Notes: generated from the letters alone by a model not told the origin. A stretch of DNA of 52,623 bases from Stentor coeruleus (GCA_001970955.1 MPUH01000462.1:1-52623), one strand, 5' to 3'; shown: positions 8,935 through 19,331, numbered from the stretch's first letter. Numbers and translations: made by a program.

Positions 8935-10560
8935 ATGGAAGAAAGTAAAGATTTTGAAGGAAGCGACTATGAAGATGAAAACCATGAACAAACCCCCGAG
9001 GATTTAGAAGAACTTGGAAAATTATTAATAAAAAGTTCAGCTAATGGGAATATTCTGGAAGTAGGATCTCTAATAAAAAGAAAAGTTAATGTGAACTATT
9101 TAGATAAAAAAAACTGGTCATCTCTAATGTGGGCTTCATCTCAAGGGCATACAAATGTTATAAGACTATTAATCGATAACGGAGCAGTAGTTACAATTCC
9201 TGATCAAACAGAAAAGTCATTAACCACAGGTATAAGTACTCCTCTACATTGGGCAACCTTTAACGGCCATATCGAAGTTATTTGGTTACTAATAAAAAAA
9301 GGTCTAAACTACAATGAAGTAGATAAATTCGGAAACAATTGCATCCATCATGCTGTAGCTAGTTCTAGAGTAGATATTCTTGAAACTTTCCTATCATTTG
9401 GTGTTGCAGCTGATCATAAAAATTCTCGAGGACATCAACCAATCCAATTAACAAGTGACTCATACATAAAAAAAATGTTATTAACAGCAATAGGAGCTAA
9501 AAAGTGTATAAAATGTAAATCTCCATTTGATTTAAGAAACACAAGACATCTTTGTCAAGTATGTAAAAATTATTTTTGTAGTAACTGTAAAATCACTACA
9601 TGGATGTTTATAAATGCAGAATCAAAAGAAGAAGATAAACCTGTATGTAGATGTAATGATTGTCAAGCACAAATCGATAAAGCAGAGATTGAAATGAATG
9701 AAAAAATTTCTATGAATCAATACAGCGACTTAGATTCAGCGATAAAACTTATTAAAAACAAAAATATAACAGTTGATCCTAAGCTTTTAGAAAAAGCTAG
9801 AAAAGAGAATGAAAGGTTGAAGATTGAAGGAGAAATCGAACGTTATATTGATTCTCTTGTATATATAGAGAATTATAAAACAATACAAAAAAGTGTTTAT
9901 ACTTTAAAATGTATGCTTGAAGAAGCAGAGAAACAAGGGGTAGAAATAGACAGTAGAATAAATGATAGGGCTAAAAAGGAAATAGCAAGATTGATAAGTG
10001 AAAGAAATTTACGTTATCAAGTTGATATAACAAATCCATCTGAAGCTTCAAGTCAAACTGTTATGATATTAGAAGATTTATGTACTGTAGCTGAAGAAAA
10101 TTTAGTTGGAGCAGAATATATAGATGCTGCTAAGGTTATTGTTTTAAAAATGAAAGAAAATATTGAAGCTCATTATATATTAAGACTATTTTTAGATTAT
10201 CCAATAAGAGAATATCCTGAACCTATACAAATTGATTCACGTGGAAGAAAAATTCCTCCTAAAACCCCTCCAGCGCCAAAAGAAGAAACTAAAAAAAATA
10301 CAAGAAAAAAAAAAGAACCGAAATTTTTGGTACCAGAATGGGCTATAGAACTTTCTGCTTTGATATCTCAAGTTGAAAGTTTAGACAAACTCACGAAAAA
10401 GTTCCAGCATTTAGAATTGGATAATGATTTTATGGATCAAGCGAAGGAAAATTTGATAAGAATGAGGAAAGAAATAAAATTCAGACAACAACAAGAAGAA
10501 GAACAAAAACTTTTGGCTGAGAAAAAAGCGGCAGATAAGAAAAAAAATAAAAATAAGTAG
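8935..10560 (+). CDS. Ankyrin-repeat protein with FYVE/RING-like zinc finger
   Basis: 541 aa, ATG 8935 to TAG. Residues about 28-190 contain four to five ankyrin repeats (NWSSLMWASSQGHTNVIRLL, STPLHWATFNGHIEVIWLL, NNCIHHAVASSRVDILETFL). Residues about 192-245 carry four CxxC-like pairs (CIKC, CQVC, CSNC, CRCNDC), the spacing of a FYVE/zf-type double zinc finger. The remaining half is helical, with a Pro/Lys linker near residue 440 and a Lys-rich end. Ankyrin plus FYVE-like fingers usually act in membrane trafficking or ubiquitin-linked complexes. The exact partner is unknown and lipid binding is not proven, because the basic FYVE signature is not evident. Confidence 0.85.
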   Translation: MEESKDFEGSDYEDENHEQTPEDLEELGKLLIKSSANGNILEVGSLIKRKVNVNYLDKKNWSSLMWASSQGHTNVIRLLIDNGAVVTIPDQTEKSLTTGISTPLHWATFNGHIEVIWLLIKKGLNYNEVDKFGNNCIHHAVASSRVDILETFLSFGVAADHKNSRGHQPIQLTSDSYIKKMLLTAIGAKKCIKCKSPFDLRNTRHLCQVCKNYFCSNCKITTWMFINAESKEEDKPVCRCNDCQAQIDKAEIEMNEKISMNQYSDLDSAIKLIKNKNITVDPKLLEKARKENERLKIEGEIERYIDSLVYIENYKTIQKSVYTLKCMLEEAEKQGVEIDSRINDRAKKEIARLISERNLRYQVDITNPSEASSQTVMILEDLCTVAEENLVGAEYIDAAKVIVLKMKENIEAHYILRLFLDYPIREYPEPIQIDSRGRKIPPKTPPAPKEETKKNTRKKKEPKFLVPEWAIELSALISQVESLDKLTKKFQHLELDNDFMDQAKENLIRMRKEIKFRQQQEEEQKLLAEKKAADKKKNKNK

Positions 10561-10824
10561 ATATGATTGTAATGCTAAGAAATTTAAAGGGTTGGGATGA
10601 AAAGGTTTGATGATTATTTTGCATATAAATATTTGTAGATAATTTAATTAATTTTCTAGGAATAATAAGATAGATTATAGATGAGGTTTTTTATCTTAAA
10701 AGCTATATTTCGATATTTATTATAAAATTTCTGGCTTATATGCAGATTATTGAGAAAAAAGTTGGTAAATGATTTAAATTATTTTCATGCTATTTTTAAA
10801 AACATTAGACTTAGATATTGATTA

Positions 10825-11982
10825 TTACTTGTTTTTAGCTAATAATTGATTCTTACAAGTAGGGCAAGTAGGATTAAGACAAATCCACTTATCAATACAT
10901 TCTGTATGAAACATATGTCCACAATTAAAAACCCTAGTCATAGTATCTTTATCAAAATCTTCAAAACATATCGAACAAGTAAGACAATTTGAATTCTGCA
11001 CCCATTGATTTTCTGGAAAACTAAACATTATATCTTGAGCTATACGTTGAGCTTTATGATTAGCATTCCAACCAGTATAGAATCTATTTATTCTACAAAC
11101 TATAATAACAATAATTATTGCCATACTCAATCCTATCGTCAAAGATATTGCAATGATATTATTAACCCCAAAACCTGAACTACCATTTTTTTCTTTAGCA
11201 TAAATCTGAGCATTACAATCTTCTAAACTATCGCAAAAAAAACTGACCAAAACATAAGTTTGATTACTTGAAAAATCCAACTCATCTCCAGTGTTAAAAT
11301 AAAAAGATTTCTCATAATCAACAAGGCTTGGTAAATTCCCGATAGTATCTGAGTTTTTGAAAAAAGCAAAAAAATCCCCAGAAGTTTTATTTTTAACTGA
11401 AATCGATAATTTTTCATTATTTTTCAAAACCACAAAATATGAATTCCATGTATTTGAAGAAAGTTTCAGGATAATATTTTTCTCTAAAGGTAATTCTGAT
11501 ATAAACTTTGTACAATCTGGACCTATAAATCCATTGTTACAAATACACTCTCCATCAGAACATTTACCATTATTGTTACAATTATTTGGGCAATAAGATG
11601 TTGAATCGCTGATTATTTTAACAACAACACTATGTTCGTTCATATAATCGCATAAAAGTAAGGAAATGTATAAACTTTCAGACTTAGTTTGTGTTGGATT
11701 TACTACAATTGATGATGATTCATTCATGAAAATCCAAGAATTTGCAGTAGAAAAGTCATTATCGCCACTCCATTCTTGACTTGTTTCATTATAATTCACT
11801 TGTGAGGAATTCGAGTATTTCGCAAGGACAATATGTTGAAAATGCTCTTGAAGGGTACTTACTTGAATAATTGTATATGTGTGAGGAATCAATGGGGGAG
11901 TTATTGAAATCAGTGGGGTTTTGGTAGAAGTTGTACACTTAGAATAAACAGATCCAAATGATATCAAAAGTAATAAATTCAT
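10825..11982 (-). CDS. Membrane RING-H2 E3 ubiquitin ligase with EGF-like domain
   Basis: 385 aa. A short signal peptide (MNLLLLISFGSVYS) leads a luminal region. An EGF-like module lies near residues 133-156 (CPNNCNNNGKCSDGECICNN, then GFIGPDC). A transmembrane helix follows at about 275-298 (IIAISLTIGLSMAIIIVIIV). The cytosolic tail ends in a RING-H2 finger (CSICFEDF, then CGHMFHTECIDKW and CPTCK) with all eight ligands present. This is the plan of Goliath/RNF13-type endomembrane E3 ligases, with an EGF module in the luminal part. It probably ubiquitinates endosomal or surface proteins (inference). Confidence 0.9.
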   Translation of the reverse strand: MNLLLLISFGSVYSKCTTSTKTPLISITPPLIPHTYTIIQVSTLQEHFQHIVLAKYSNSSQVNYNETSQEWSGDNDFSTANSWIFMNESSSIVVNPTQTKSESLYISLLLCDYMNEHSVVVKIISDSTSYCPNNCNNNGKCSDGECICNNGFIGPDCTKFISELPLEKNIILKLSSNTWNSYFVVLKNNEKLSISVKNKTSGDFFAFFKNSDTIGNLPSLVDYEKSFYFNTGDELDFSSNQTYVLVSFFCDSLEDCNAQIYAKEKNGSSGFGVNNIIAISLTIGLSMAIIIVIIVCRINRFYTGWNANHKAQRIAQDIMFSFPENQWVQNSNCLTCSICFEDFDKDTMTRVFNCGHMFHTECIDKWICLNPTCPTCKNQLLAKNK

Positions 11983-12128
11983 TTATATTAAAAATTTTAC
12001 TAGTAAAAAACAGAGCTAGTTTTGATTTATAATTTAAAATAGTGAGTATTTTAGGTAAAATATCAAGTGTTTTAGGCTTAATATAGTAGGCTAACTTTAA
12101 GATTTTTGTTGGGATCTATAAGAAAAAA

Positions 12129-12345
12129 TTTGTCTGAGTTATTTATAAATTTTATCTTATCCATGTGAAAATCTGCAACTTTGGGTATTAGCNATTTTGC
12201 TAGGATTTTTTTATATAAAGTTTGGTTTAAGAATATTATTTTTAATACTAAATTCTTTGTATAAAAAGCGAAAAAAAAAAATTTGTCTGAGTTATTTATA
12301 AATTTTATCTTATCCATGTGAAAATCTGCAACTTTGGGTATTAGC
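12129..12345. repeat. Direct duplication of 64-65 bp around a single N
   Basis: The segment beginning TTTGTCTGAGTTATTTATAA is present at 12129-12193, ends directly at the single N (12194), and recurs at 12282-12345. The copies differ only by one T in a T4/T3 run. A lone N beside a repeated end is typical of two contigs that overlap but were scaffolded instead of merged, so this is probably an assembly artefact. Confidence 0.75.
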
Positions 12346-12928
12346 CTTAGTCATCACTTGAATAGGAACCATTTTGTTGTTTTTATAATAATATAAACAT
12401 ATTGTATTAACAAAGTATGTATAAAAGCTCTTACTTGCGGCTGGGTAAAATAAAAATTAGTTTAAAATAATTTTGTCGATGGGCGAGTTGTTGAATTTAA
12501 TAAATATTACAATAAGAGGAAAATATAACACGATTGTGGAGAGATAAAAGGATTGTGAAAATTACCACTATTCAATTGATCAAATGCTTGTCTAAAAGAA
12601 AGTTTTATCAACAAAAAAATTCTTTTGATTCCAGAAAAATTTAGAAAATAAATGGCTCGATAAGATAATTTGGCCAGAATCTTCAGTGTTACTCATATGA
12701 AGTAAGTCTAGGAAGTGATGAATTTTTACTTGATGATTTAGACATGAAAATTTATAATTACTTAATAATTCACAAATATTTAAGGTAAAGTTAAATCTCG
12801 CACAAAATACAAACTTGAATCTACAACCAGCAAATTCTGTAAAAGTTTTAAAATAATACAACTTATAACTTGCAAAAAAAAAAACACACAATTAGTACTG
12901 ATAATTTAGTCAATATACAGTAAAATTA
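12346..12928. other. Intergenic, only broken coding-like frames
   Basis: A plus frame from ATG 12479 looks protein-like but meets four stops in 75 codons. A minus open frame at 12592-12891 has no ATG and its start lies in a homopolymer. I cannot support a gene here; debris of an old gene is possible. Confidence 0.4.
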
Positions 12929-13504
12929 TTAATAATCTTCGTTTTTTAAGTAATTTAAAGACCCAGTAGTGAACTCAGATGACTCCATACTAGAATGCAC
13001 TTCTGAAATATGATCAAGATTGTCTTCTGGTTCTGGGTTATTTCCAAATGTGATTTTTGTCGTGTTATATAAGGGTCTATGTTTTTTTACAGAAATTTTT
13101 CTAGGTTCAGGTAGAACAACTTCACAATAATACATTTTAGGGGATACTTTTTTCTCTACATGGATATTTTTCGGAGAATAATATTGTCTTTTTAATCGTT
13201 GGGATTCTATTTTAGTTTGATATACTTTTTTATAAGTATAAGAAGTTGTACTTGGGCGTATATTCAACGGTCTTTCTATCGTAGAAAAATATGATTTTTT
13301 TTTGTGATTCTTAGGTGTTGAGAGAACTGGAGGACCTTCAGGAATTATAGGTTTTGTGCTTATAGTAAAAACACTAGGCCGAATATGCATTTCATGACAA
13401 GCTTTAGGCATTATAGAGTGAACAAGGCTTCGAGATAATGATGGAAGTCTTATGAACTTAGGATGACCTGGAATAAGCTCTAGGTTTACTACTTTGGAAT
13501 CCAT
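12929..13504 (-). CDS. Basic Pro/Ser/Tyr-rich protein, 191 aa, unknown
   Basis: ATG 13502-13504 to TAA. No domain is recognised. The middle is Lys/Tyr/Thr/Ser-rich (SYTYKKVYQTKIESQRLKRQ) and the C-terminus is acidic and Ser-rich. The sequence lacks long helices or Cys pairs and looks largely disordered, as in many ciliate cortical or microtubule-associated proteins; that role is only a guess. The upstream DNA (13505 onward) has the T/G-rich plus-strand composition typical of promoters of minus-strand genes in this window, which supports the start. Confidence 0.65.
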   Translation of the reverse strand: MDSKVVNLELIPGHPKFIRLPSLSRSLVHSIMPKACHEMHIRPSVFTISTKPIIPEGPPVLSTPKNHKKKSYFSTIERPLNIRPSTTSYTYKKVYQTKIESQRLKRQYYSPKNIHVEKKVSPKMYYCEVVLPEPRKISVKKHRPLYNTTKITFGNNPEPEDNLDHISEVHSSMESSEFTTGSLNYLKNEDY

Positions 13505-13846
13505 TATTAATCTAGATATATGCGGATAGATTATAAGTCACAGATGATTGAAGAGATATTAAAGATTATAGTAGTTGAGCATGGTAAATTATGGTTGAGC
13601 TTTAGAAGCTGATAAGAGTAACAATTAGAAAAATAAAGATGAAGAAATTTATTGTTTGATTAGTAACAGATTTACTATACTTAATCATATTAAAACCATA
13701 TCTTATAATTAAATCCAACATCTCACTTTTAATATCAATATCAATCCACAAAAATAATGATTATCAACAACACTTTTCTATCAATTTACATGTTTATAAA
13801 AAAAGTTATTTATTATTTATAATCCCCATCTTAAGACTTCTTTCAT

Positions 13847-14362
13847 TCAAGTTTTTCCGCTTCTAAAGTTCTTCAAAAGGATTTTCCTCAGTCCTTTATT
13901 TTGATCTTTTATGACAATTTTAGCCAAATGATTGTAGTTAGTACGGAATTCAATTATTTTCATTTTTCCTTTTCATTTAAAGTTATATGTAGACTATTTG
14001 TATACCCTAAAGCTCCTAAATATCTTTGATTATCGAAAGGGTATAAATTTTCATTATAACTATCTTTGTGATAAGTATAGGTAATATAGAGATTTAAGGC
14101 TTTTTTATACTTTTTATCACAGTTTATGCATATAATTTCATTTTCAATTGTGGTTACTGTAAATCTTTTCTCTTTAGCTGGTTTTTTATGATTTTTTGGA
14201 AGTTCGAATAAATCTGAGGATTGATTGTATGGGTTTTTTTAAGGAAATATCACTATCGTTAATGGAATTTGACGCTGATCCACAGATTATTTCTGGAGTG
14301 CAGGCTTCGTTGTTTTCTGAGTTGTAGTAGTTTTTAAGATTCCATTTAGATTTTAATAAGAT
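13847..14362 (-). pseudogene. Frameshifted gene with Cys motifs, two breaks at homopolymers
   Basis: Three adjacent minus frames join into one protein-like sequence. They contain WNLKNYYNSENNEACTP, a CxxC (CINC) followed by KKYKKALNLYITYTYHKD, and NQRYLGALGYTNSLHITL, ending with LRKILLKNFRSGKT before TGA 13847-13849. The breaks fall at a T7 run (14234-14240, one base too many) and a T5 run (13963-13967, one base too few) on the plus strand. No tiny intron explains either. No start codon is visible in the open part. It is either a pseudogene or a real gene with homopolymer errors; no family recognised. Confidence 0.5.
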
Positions 14363-14879
14363 TTAGATTTTTTATATAAAATGAGTTTTTGATAAGTGTT
14401 AGGTTTTATTGCGAGAACAAAGTGTTGTGAAATGATTTGATTATCATATGAAAAATAAGTATCTTTTTATTATATTTTGTATAAAAAATTCTTATTATTT
14501 TCTAATGTAAAGGGAAAAAATCTGATTTTTATAAACACCAGAATGTAACCAAATTTTTTTAAAACATAACAAGAATGGGATAATTATTAAAATTTCAGTG
14601 GGTAGTAGCGAAATTATCCAGAATAAGAACTTTGAAATTTCTATGTGTATCAGTTTTAATTTGAAAAAATTATAAGTTTTAAAGATATACAGTACGAAAA
14701 AAGGAAGGGACTAATAATTCTTTACACATTAAAGGATTTTATTAACTTTAAGATAGATTTTCAAGATAAAGTTGATGAAAAAGCGCAATGTGCGGGAAAT
14801 TCTATATGCCTATAAAATAAAAACCAGTAGTATATTTTCGATATTACACACACAGTTAAACTAAAAAACTAATGTTTAA

Positions 14880-15280
14880 ACTCTTAAGATTTTTAAATAA
14901 GTATTATCCAACATTAGATATAAAAAATATCTTAATTCCTTTTTCTAAGCCTTTCATAAACAATTTCATACCAAAAATTCATTCCCAATAAAAATCCTAT
15001 ACCCTATCATTACAATAAAACATCCCACTCATAATAAAACCATCTTTTCAATACACTTAATAAACCTTAAAAAATCATCTAAAAAATATGCAAATCCTAA
15101 CATCCCAAGTTTGAACTTTATCAAAATTTTCTCAACTTATTTATTCAATCTGTTTATTAATCCTCATAATAATAGTTATTATTAATCATAAGATACTGTT
15201 AAAGTTTTAAAATTTTAACATCAAAAAGATATTATCGGACATATTTTCTTTCGATATAATTATATATTTGAATATTTGAG
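14880..15280 (+). promoter_or_regulatory. A/C-rich, G-poor 5' flank of the small PNRC-like gene
   Basis: About 400 bases with many A and C and few G on the plus strand, the composition found upstream of other plus-strand genes here (for example 35700-35937 and 45440-45760). It supports a real gene start at 15281. No discrete promoter motif identified. Confidence 0.4.
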
Positions 15281-15451
15281 ATGAACAGAACGAGACAAAA
15301 CAGAGGGTTCTATCCACGATACCAGAACACAAAGCCCCCTAAGACAATATACACAGGAGATATTTTCCCAGGAGTGTCTGTGATAGCACCAGATCCTAAA
15401 ACTTTCCCTTTGCCACCTCGGGAATGGTTTCAACTTTCAGAACAAAGTTAA
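15281..15451 (+). CDS. PNRC/EDC1-like mRNA-decapping activator, 56 aa
   Basis: ATG 15281 to TAA 15449-15451. After a basic head (MNRTRQNRGFYPRYQNTK) the peptide contains YTGDIF followed by APDPKTFPLPPREWF. This matches the two-part motif of the PNRC/EDC1 family: YAGxxF activates Dcp2, and a proline-rich SPxPxxLPxP segment followed by an aromatic binds the Dcp1 EVH1 domain. The family is known to couple Dcp1 to decapping in the cytoplasm. Position 2 of YAG is Thr here. The small size is normal for a peptide-motif protein. Flank composition supports the gene: A/C-rich before, T/G-rich after. Confidence 0.7.
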   Translation: MNRTRQNRGFYPRYQNTKPPKTIYTGDIFPGVSVIAPDPKTFPLPPREWFQLSEQS

Positions 15452-16620
15452 TTTAATTTAATTATTGTTCTAACATAGAATCAGTATAGTTTTTATGTGT
15501 ATATATTTATTATTTTTTATAAGTTTCAGATTTGCTTAATTAGTTTGTCTATCAGTTCGTTAAAATGTTTATTTGATAGATAATAGTTTAGGTATAGAAA
15601 AATTAGGTAGTATTGGAGTTAGTTTGTTTGTGATAAATGAAAAATTATATTAAAATGTGAAGTGGGAAAAATATCGTAAATTTGGCTGTTAGCATTTTGT
15701 AATTTTTAAGATATTTTATATGTTTTAAAGATTTGTATCTAGTAACTTTAAAGTAATATTTAGGATTTTAAGCTTTTATCGCAAATTATATATCTAAGAT
15801 CCTAAAAATATTTTTAGTTATACTTTACAAAGAAAAGTCCATATAAGCTTATGTTTTTTTATATATGAAAAAAGGGAAAAACTGCAAAACATTTCCATAA
15901 CAACCAAAAAAAAAGTTTTTCTTATAACACATAATAAGTATATATTTTATAAAAATTCTAATAATTCGCAAAATAATCAATATGAGCAAGGAATGTTTAT
16001 TCTTAGATAATAAATTCATCTGGCTTAGAGAAAAACCTAGAAAACTTAGTATTGATACAAAAAAACATATTTTATTACCTTGAATATATAAAATAGTTAA
16101 ATTACACTAAAACAAAACCAAAAATCCAAAAGATGAAATGAAAAAATCACTATAAACCTATAGAAATAAAAACTTCATTAGCTTAAAAAATAAACCGAAG
16201 AAAACTTTAATAAAAATTATTCACTCAACTTAAAATCTAGTTTAAAAGGACTTTAAAGAAATCCAAAATATAAAAACTCTCTCAAAAATCCTGAGACAAG
16301 TTAAAAATATATAATTCACACTAAGATTGTCAGTTTACAACAATAATTAAAAGCTTTAGAATTAGAAATTCCCTTTTACCGAAAACTTAAGGTAACTTAA
16401 TAAGCATATCTTTTTTATATAAAGGTAAGGAAAAAGTTATAGTAAAAGAATTTCTAAAACTTAAAGAGAAATAGTGGAATCTTAAAAGATTTAAAGATTT
16501 AAGAAAATGCAGATTGAGGCCTAGAAGATAAAAAATTGTGTTGCTTGACAGTTGAAATTAACTTAAAAACAATTATGTTAATATCATAAACCTTTTGTTT
16601 TAATTTAATAAATATAAATT
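15452..16620. other. Intergenic, no supported gene
   Basis: T/G-rich at the left (downstream of the PNRC-like gene) and A/C-rich at about 16010-16300 (3' side of the minus-strand transporter). A 33-codon frame from ATG 15982 to TGA 16081 is protein-like but isolated. Nothing else is supported. Confidence 0.45.
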
Positions 16621-17807
16621 TTATTTGCTAGGTTTATTTTTCATTTCAAGTGTTAAACGATCAAGGCTTGTTATCCACCTATTATGTTGTTCTCTAAGTT
16701 TTCTTATATTTTTATTTTCCTCGATACTTAATTTTGCTGATTTATCAAATCCAAAAAANTTTCCTCGATACTTAATTTTGCTGATTTATCAAATCCAAAA
16801 AAAGGCAAGATAAGTAATTCATTGTATATAATCAAACCTAAGGATATAAAACAACTGCCTATTATCTGTAAATAAAAATACTTTGTTTTATGTCCCAAAG
16901 CTAAAATTACAATTAAACTGACAATAACAACCCTAGCCGAATTTACAGTGCAAAAAGCTAAAGACTCTGTTATTTTAAGCATCCTAATCATGCAGTAGTT
17001 ATAAAAACTCAAATCAATTACTAAAAGTATCATAAAAAAAAGCATCCAAGGATTGTTTGATAAATATTCAATCGGCAGAGAAAAACTTGAATTGTTTGTA
17101 TACTGATTAGTCGCTGCATAAAATGGATAATAACATATTCCACATAAAATCATCCCTGATATCCCTTTTATTACATTCACTTCAGCAGGATCAGCATTTT
17201 GTTTCCAAACAAAATATTCGACTAAAATAATATTCAGTGATTGGAACAACTCCGCTAAAAGCATAAAACTCATATAAGATAACTTTTTATTGTCTTCATT
17301 AGATGGTGATAAATAATTCCCTATAATCGAAAGAATAATTCCTGATATAAATATAAACATCCCAAGCCATTGATGTTTATAAGGTTTCCTTTTTTGTATA
17401 ACAATACGATATAATAAAACATAAATTGTCATGGTCATCTTCATACATACAAAATCAGAAGGATGTAGCATTATCATACAATAATTTTCTATAATTGTGC
17501 ATGTAAAATCTAAAACCATAGATACACAGTATATACTTTTCCCTACTTTATCTGAAAATTTTTTTTTTTTTAAAAACTCATTATTGAATGAATTGCTTAC
17601 TGAATTAGTTCTTTTTGCGCATAATAATTTAGTAAGAATAAGAATATTTAGCATTTCTCCTATAAACATCATAAAAGTTTGAAATAAAGGGTATGAGAAA
17701 TTGTTACTTGAACCAAATGTCGATAATAATGTGCTTACTGAACCAAAAACTATAAGTCCTGCTGTTAGAAGGTATTTAACTTTTTTATAAGTCCTTTCTT
17801 CGATCAT
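16621..17807 (-). CDS. SLC35F6-like nucleotide-sugar/drug-metabolite transporter, 3' end broken by an assembly join
   Basis: ATG 17805-17807. About ten hydrophobic helices, beginning YLLTAGLIVFGSVSTLLSTF and including an EamA-like second half (ESLAFCTVNSARVVIVSLIV). Overall this resembles the SLC35F6 branch of the DMT superfamily, integral proteins of lysosome or Golgi membranes. As written, the frame ends in ten unrelated residues after an N at 16759. The N separates two identical 43-bp copies (16716-16758 and 16760-16802). Dropping one copy and the N keeps the frame open for 31 more codons to a TAA at 16621-16623, giving about 380 aa with a charged cytosolic tail. The duplication is therefore an artefact. 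Substrate unknown. Confidence 0.85.
16716..16802. repeat. 43-bp duplication around a single N (unmerged contig overlap)
   Basis: Identical 43-bp copies lie immediately left and right of the N at 16759. Collapsing them restores the reading frame of the transporter, which is strong evidence that two contigs overlapped here and were joined without merging. Confidence 0.9.
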
Positions 17808-18311
17808 TTTTATATTATTTTAGTTGGATTTCGGATAGGAGAAATTTTGTATGGATTTTTTTTATAGGTTGGATTTATTATTTTTAGATAAAACTTCTCA
17901 CGATTTTTTATTGGGAAAAGCTGGATTTGATAAAAATTTTGATGAGTATATGAGTTTTTGGGAAATTGTAGAAAATTATTTGCCTTTGGTTTAGGAGTAG
18001 AAAATGCTATTAGTTTATTAGATTTTATATAGTAAAGATGTGATGATTGAAAAACTGTTATTATGATTTTTGAATTTTTATTGTGATATAGAAAGATTTA
18101 TAGGATTTTTTAAAGGTGTAGTGAATGTTGTTGGAATAATTAAGTGTGGATTTGAAATTTAATATTGTAAAGTATTTAATTAAACTTTATAATAATATTT
18201 TAACCATCATTATAGAAACAGCATATAAATCTAAAATAAAACTCAAATCCAACTTTCTCTTTCTCTAAATAAAAAAAATCTTCGCAAAAATCTAAAATAT
18301 AATCTTTATTA
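17808..18311. other. Intergenic; T/G-rich 5' flank of the transporter
   Basis: The left part is T/G-rich on the plus strand (5' flank of the minus-strand transporter) and the right part A/C-rich (3' flank of the next minus-strand gene). A plus frame at 17851-17994 (47 codons) is probably an antisense shadow of this skewed composition. Confidence 0.5.
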
Positions 18312-19331
18312 TTATGTACCATTACCAAAAGTGATTTCCCCTATATTGCTCAAACAACCAGTACTTTTATCCACATTTTCTTTCTCAAGTAATTCCACAG
18401 CTTTGCAAAACTCTTCAAAATTAAGACTTTCATCTAACTGTTTAATCTCTTCAACAATCCTTCCAACCTGTTTATAAACCTTCTCACTTATCCTAGCTTT
18501 CATAACCGTATTTTTTGTAATAAATCCTTTACTATTCGGACCTAACATCATAAAGATTTTTCTCAAATCTTGTACCTTAACCTTACTCAAATACTCACTT
18601 CCCTGTTTTTTCACAGGAGAAATTTTTGTATTTTTCTTCTCAATATTAGGTTGAAAAGTATAAATTTCTTTAAATCTAAATACCAATCACATTTTATCAT
18701 TTTTCATCTCAAGCTTTTGTCTAATTTTCGGGGCACTATAAAAAAGTTCAACACATTTATCATCTTCTTGTTTTTTATCATTACTTTTACCTCTATATTT
18801 ATTAATTTTTGGCTTAAATGTACATAAACTTTTCTCATCAAGGATTTTCTGATTTGTTTTCCTTGAAAACCCTCCACCAGGTGTTTGTGCTCTGCTGGTA
18901 TAAGGATTGATTTTAGGTTTAAAAGTTGAGTTTTTCATTTCAAGTTCTAATAAATTTTGCTTCTCTATTTCAACCATATGCTCAACTTTTTGTTTCATCA
19001 TAAGCCCTTTGGCGTATAAGAATTCCCCATAGTTTTTTTTTTGATTAGAAATTTGATTGTAGTTTATTGTATTACTTAAGGTTTTTGCATGAGAAGTTAT
19101 TGTTGAAAGATTTGCTATTGTGTTTGATAACTCTTCTTGGATGTATAAGTCTATGTTGTCTTCTATTAGTTTTATGAGTAATTTTTTGGATTCTATAGGG
19201 AGATTGTGTGTGTTACAGAAAGCTTCAGCGACTTCTTCTGGTTCATCGTTTTCGAAAATGGTTAGGTCTGAACTTCGGGTACTGTCAATTTTTATGTTTA
19301 GGATTAGAATTGGTTTTGGGCTTTTTTCCAT
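18312..19331 (-). CDS. Spliced TFKPKI-repeat / EF-hand-like ciliary protein, 334 aa
   Basis: Two exons in the same frame, 18691-19331 and 18312-18675, joined across a 15-nt intron (18676-18690, GTGATTGGTATTTAG) that carries the in-frame TGA. Splicing joins NDKI to FKEIYTF. The protein has three F-K/Q-P motifs (TFKPKI, TFKPKI, TFQPNI), a repeat known from ciliate and protist flagellar proteins. A C-terminal EF-hand-like region follows, with LRKIFMMLGPNSKGFITKN and a second half ending LNFEEFCKAVELLE. The motif continuing across the intron is independent evidence for splicing. The calcium ligands are incomplete. A second GT-AG (16 nt) next to the stop could extend the tail, but its sequence is atypical. 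Confidence 0.8.
18676..18690 (-). other. 15-nt spliceosomal intron
   Basis: GTGATTGGTATTTAG: GT at 5', TAG at 3', A at position 10. It contains the in-frame stop TGA and its removal joins two halves of one protein. Confidence 0.8.

Noticed and set aside
12592..12891. 99-codon minus frame
   Set aside because: No ATG near its 5' end; it begins at a homopolymer, and its composition is that of AT-rich noise.
15982..16590. A plus frame that looks protein-like if TAA and TAG are read as glutamine
   Set aside because: Stops occur at about the rate expected by chance in such AT-rich DNA, and every firm gene here uses CAA/CAG for Gln and all three stops.
17851..17994. 47-codon plus frame starting MDFFYRLDLLFL
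   Set aside because: Lies in the T/G-rich 5' flank of a minus-strand gene, where chance open frames of this kind are expected.
18190..18326. A 16-nt GT-AG next to the stop of the TFKPKI gene that would lengthen it by about 30 residues
   Set aside because: It ends AAG rather than TAG, and the added residues look like the antisense of an A/C-rich flank.
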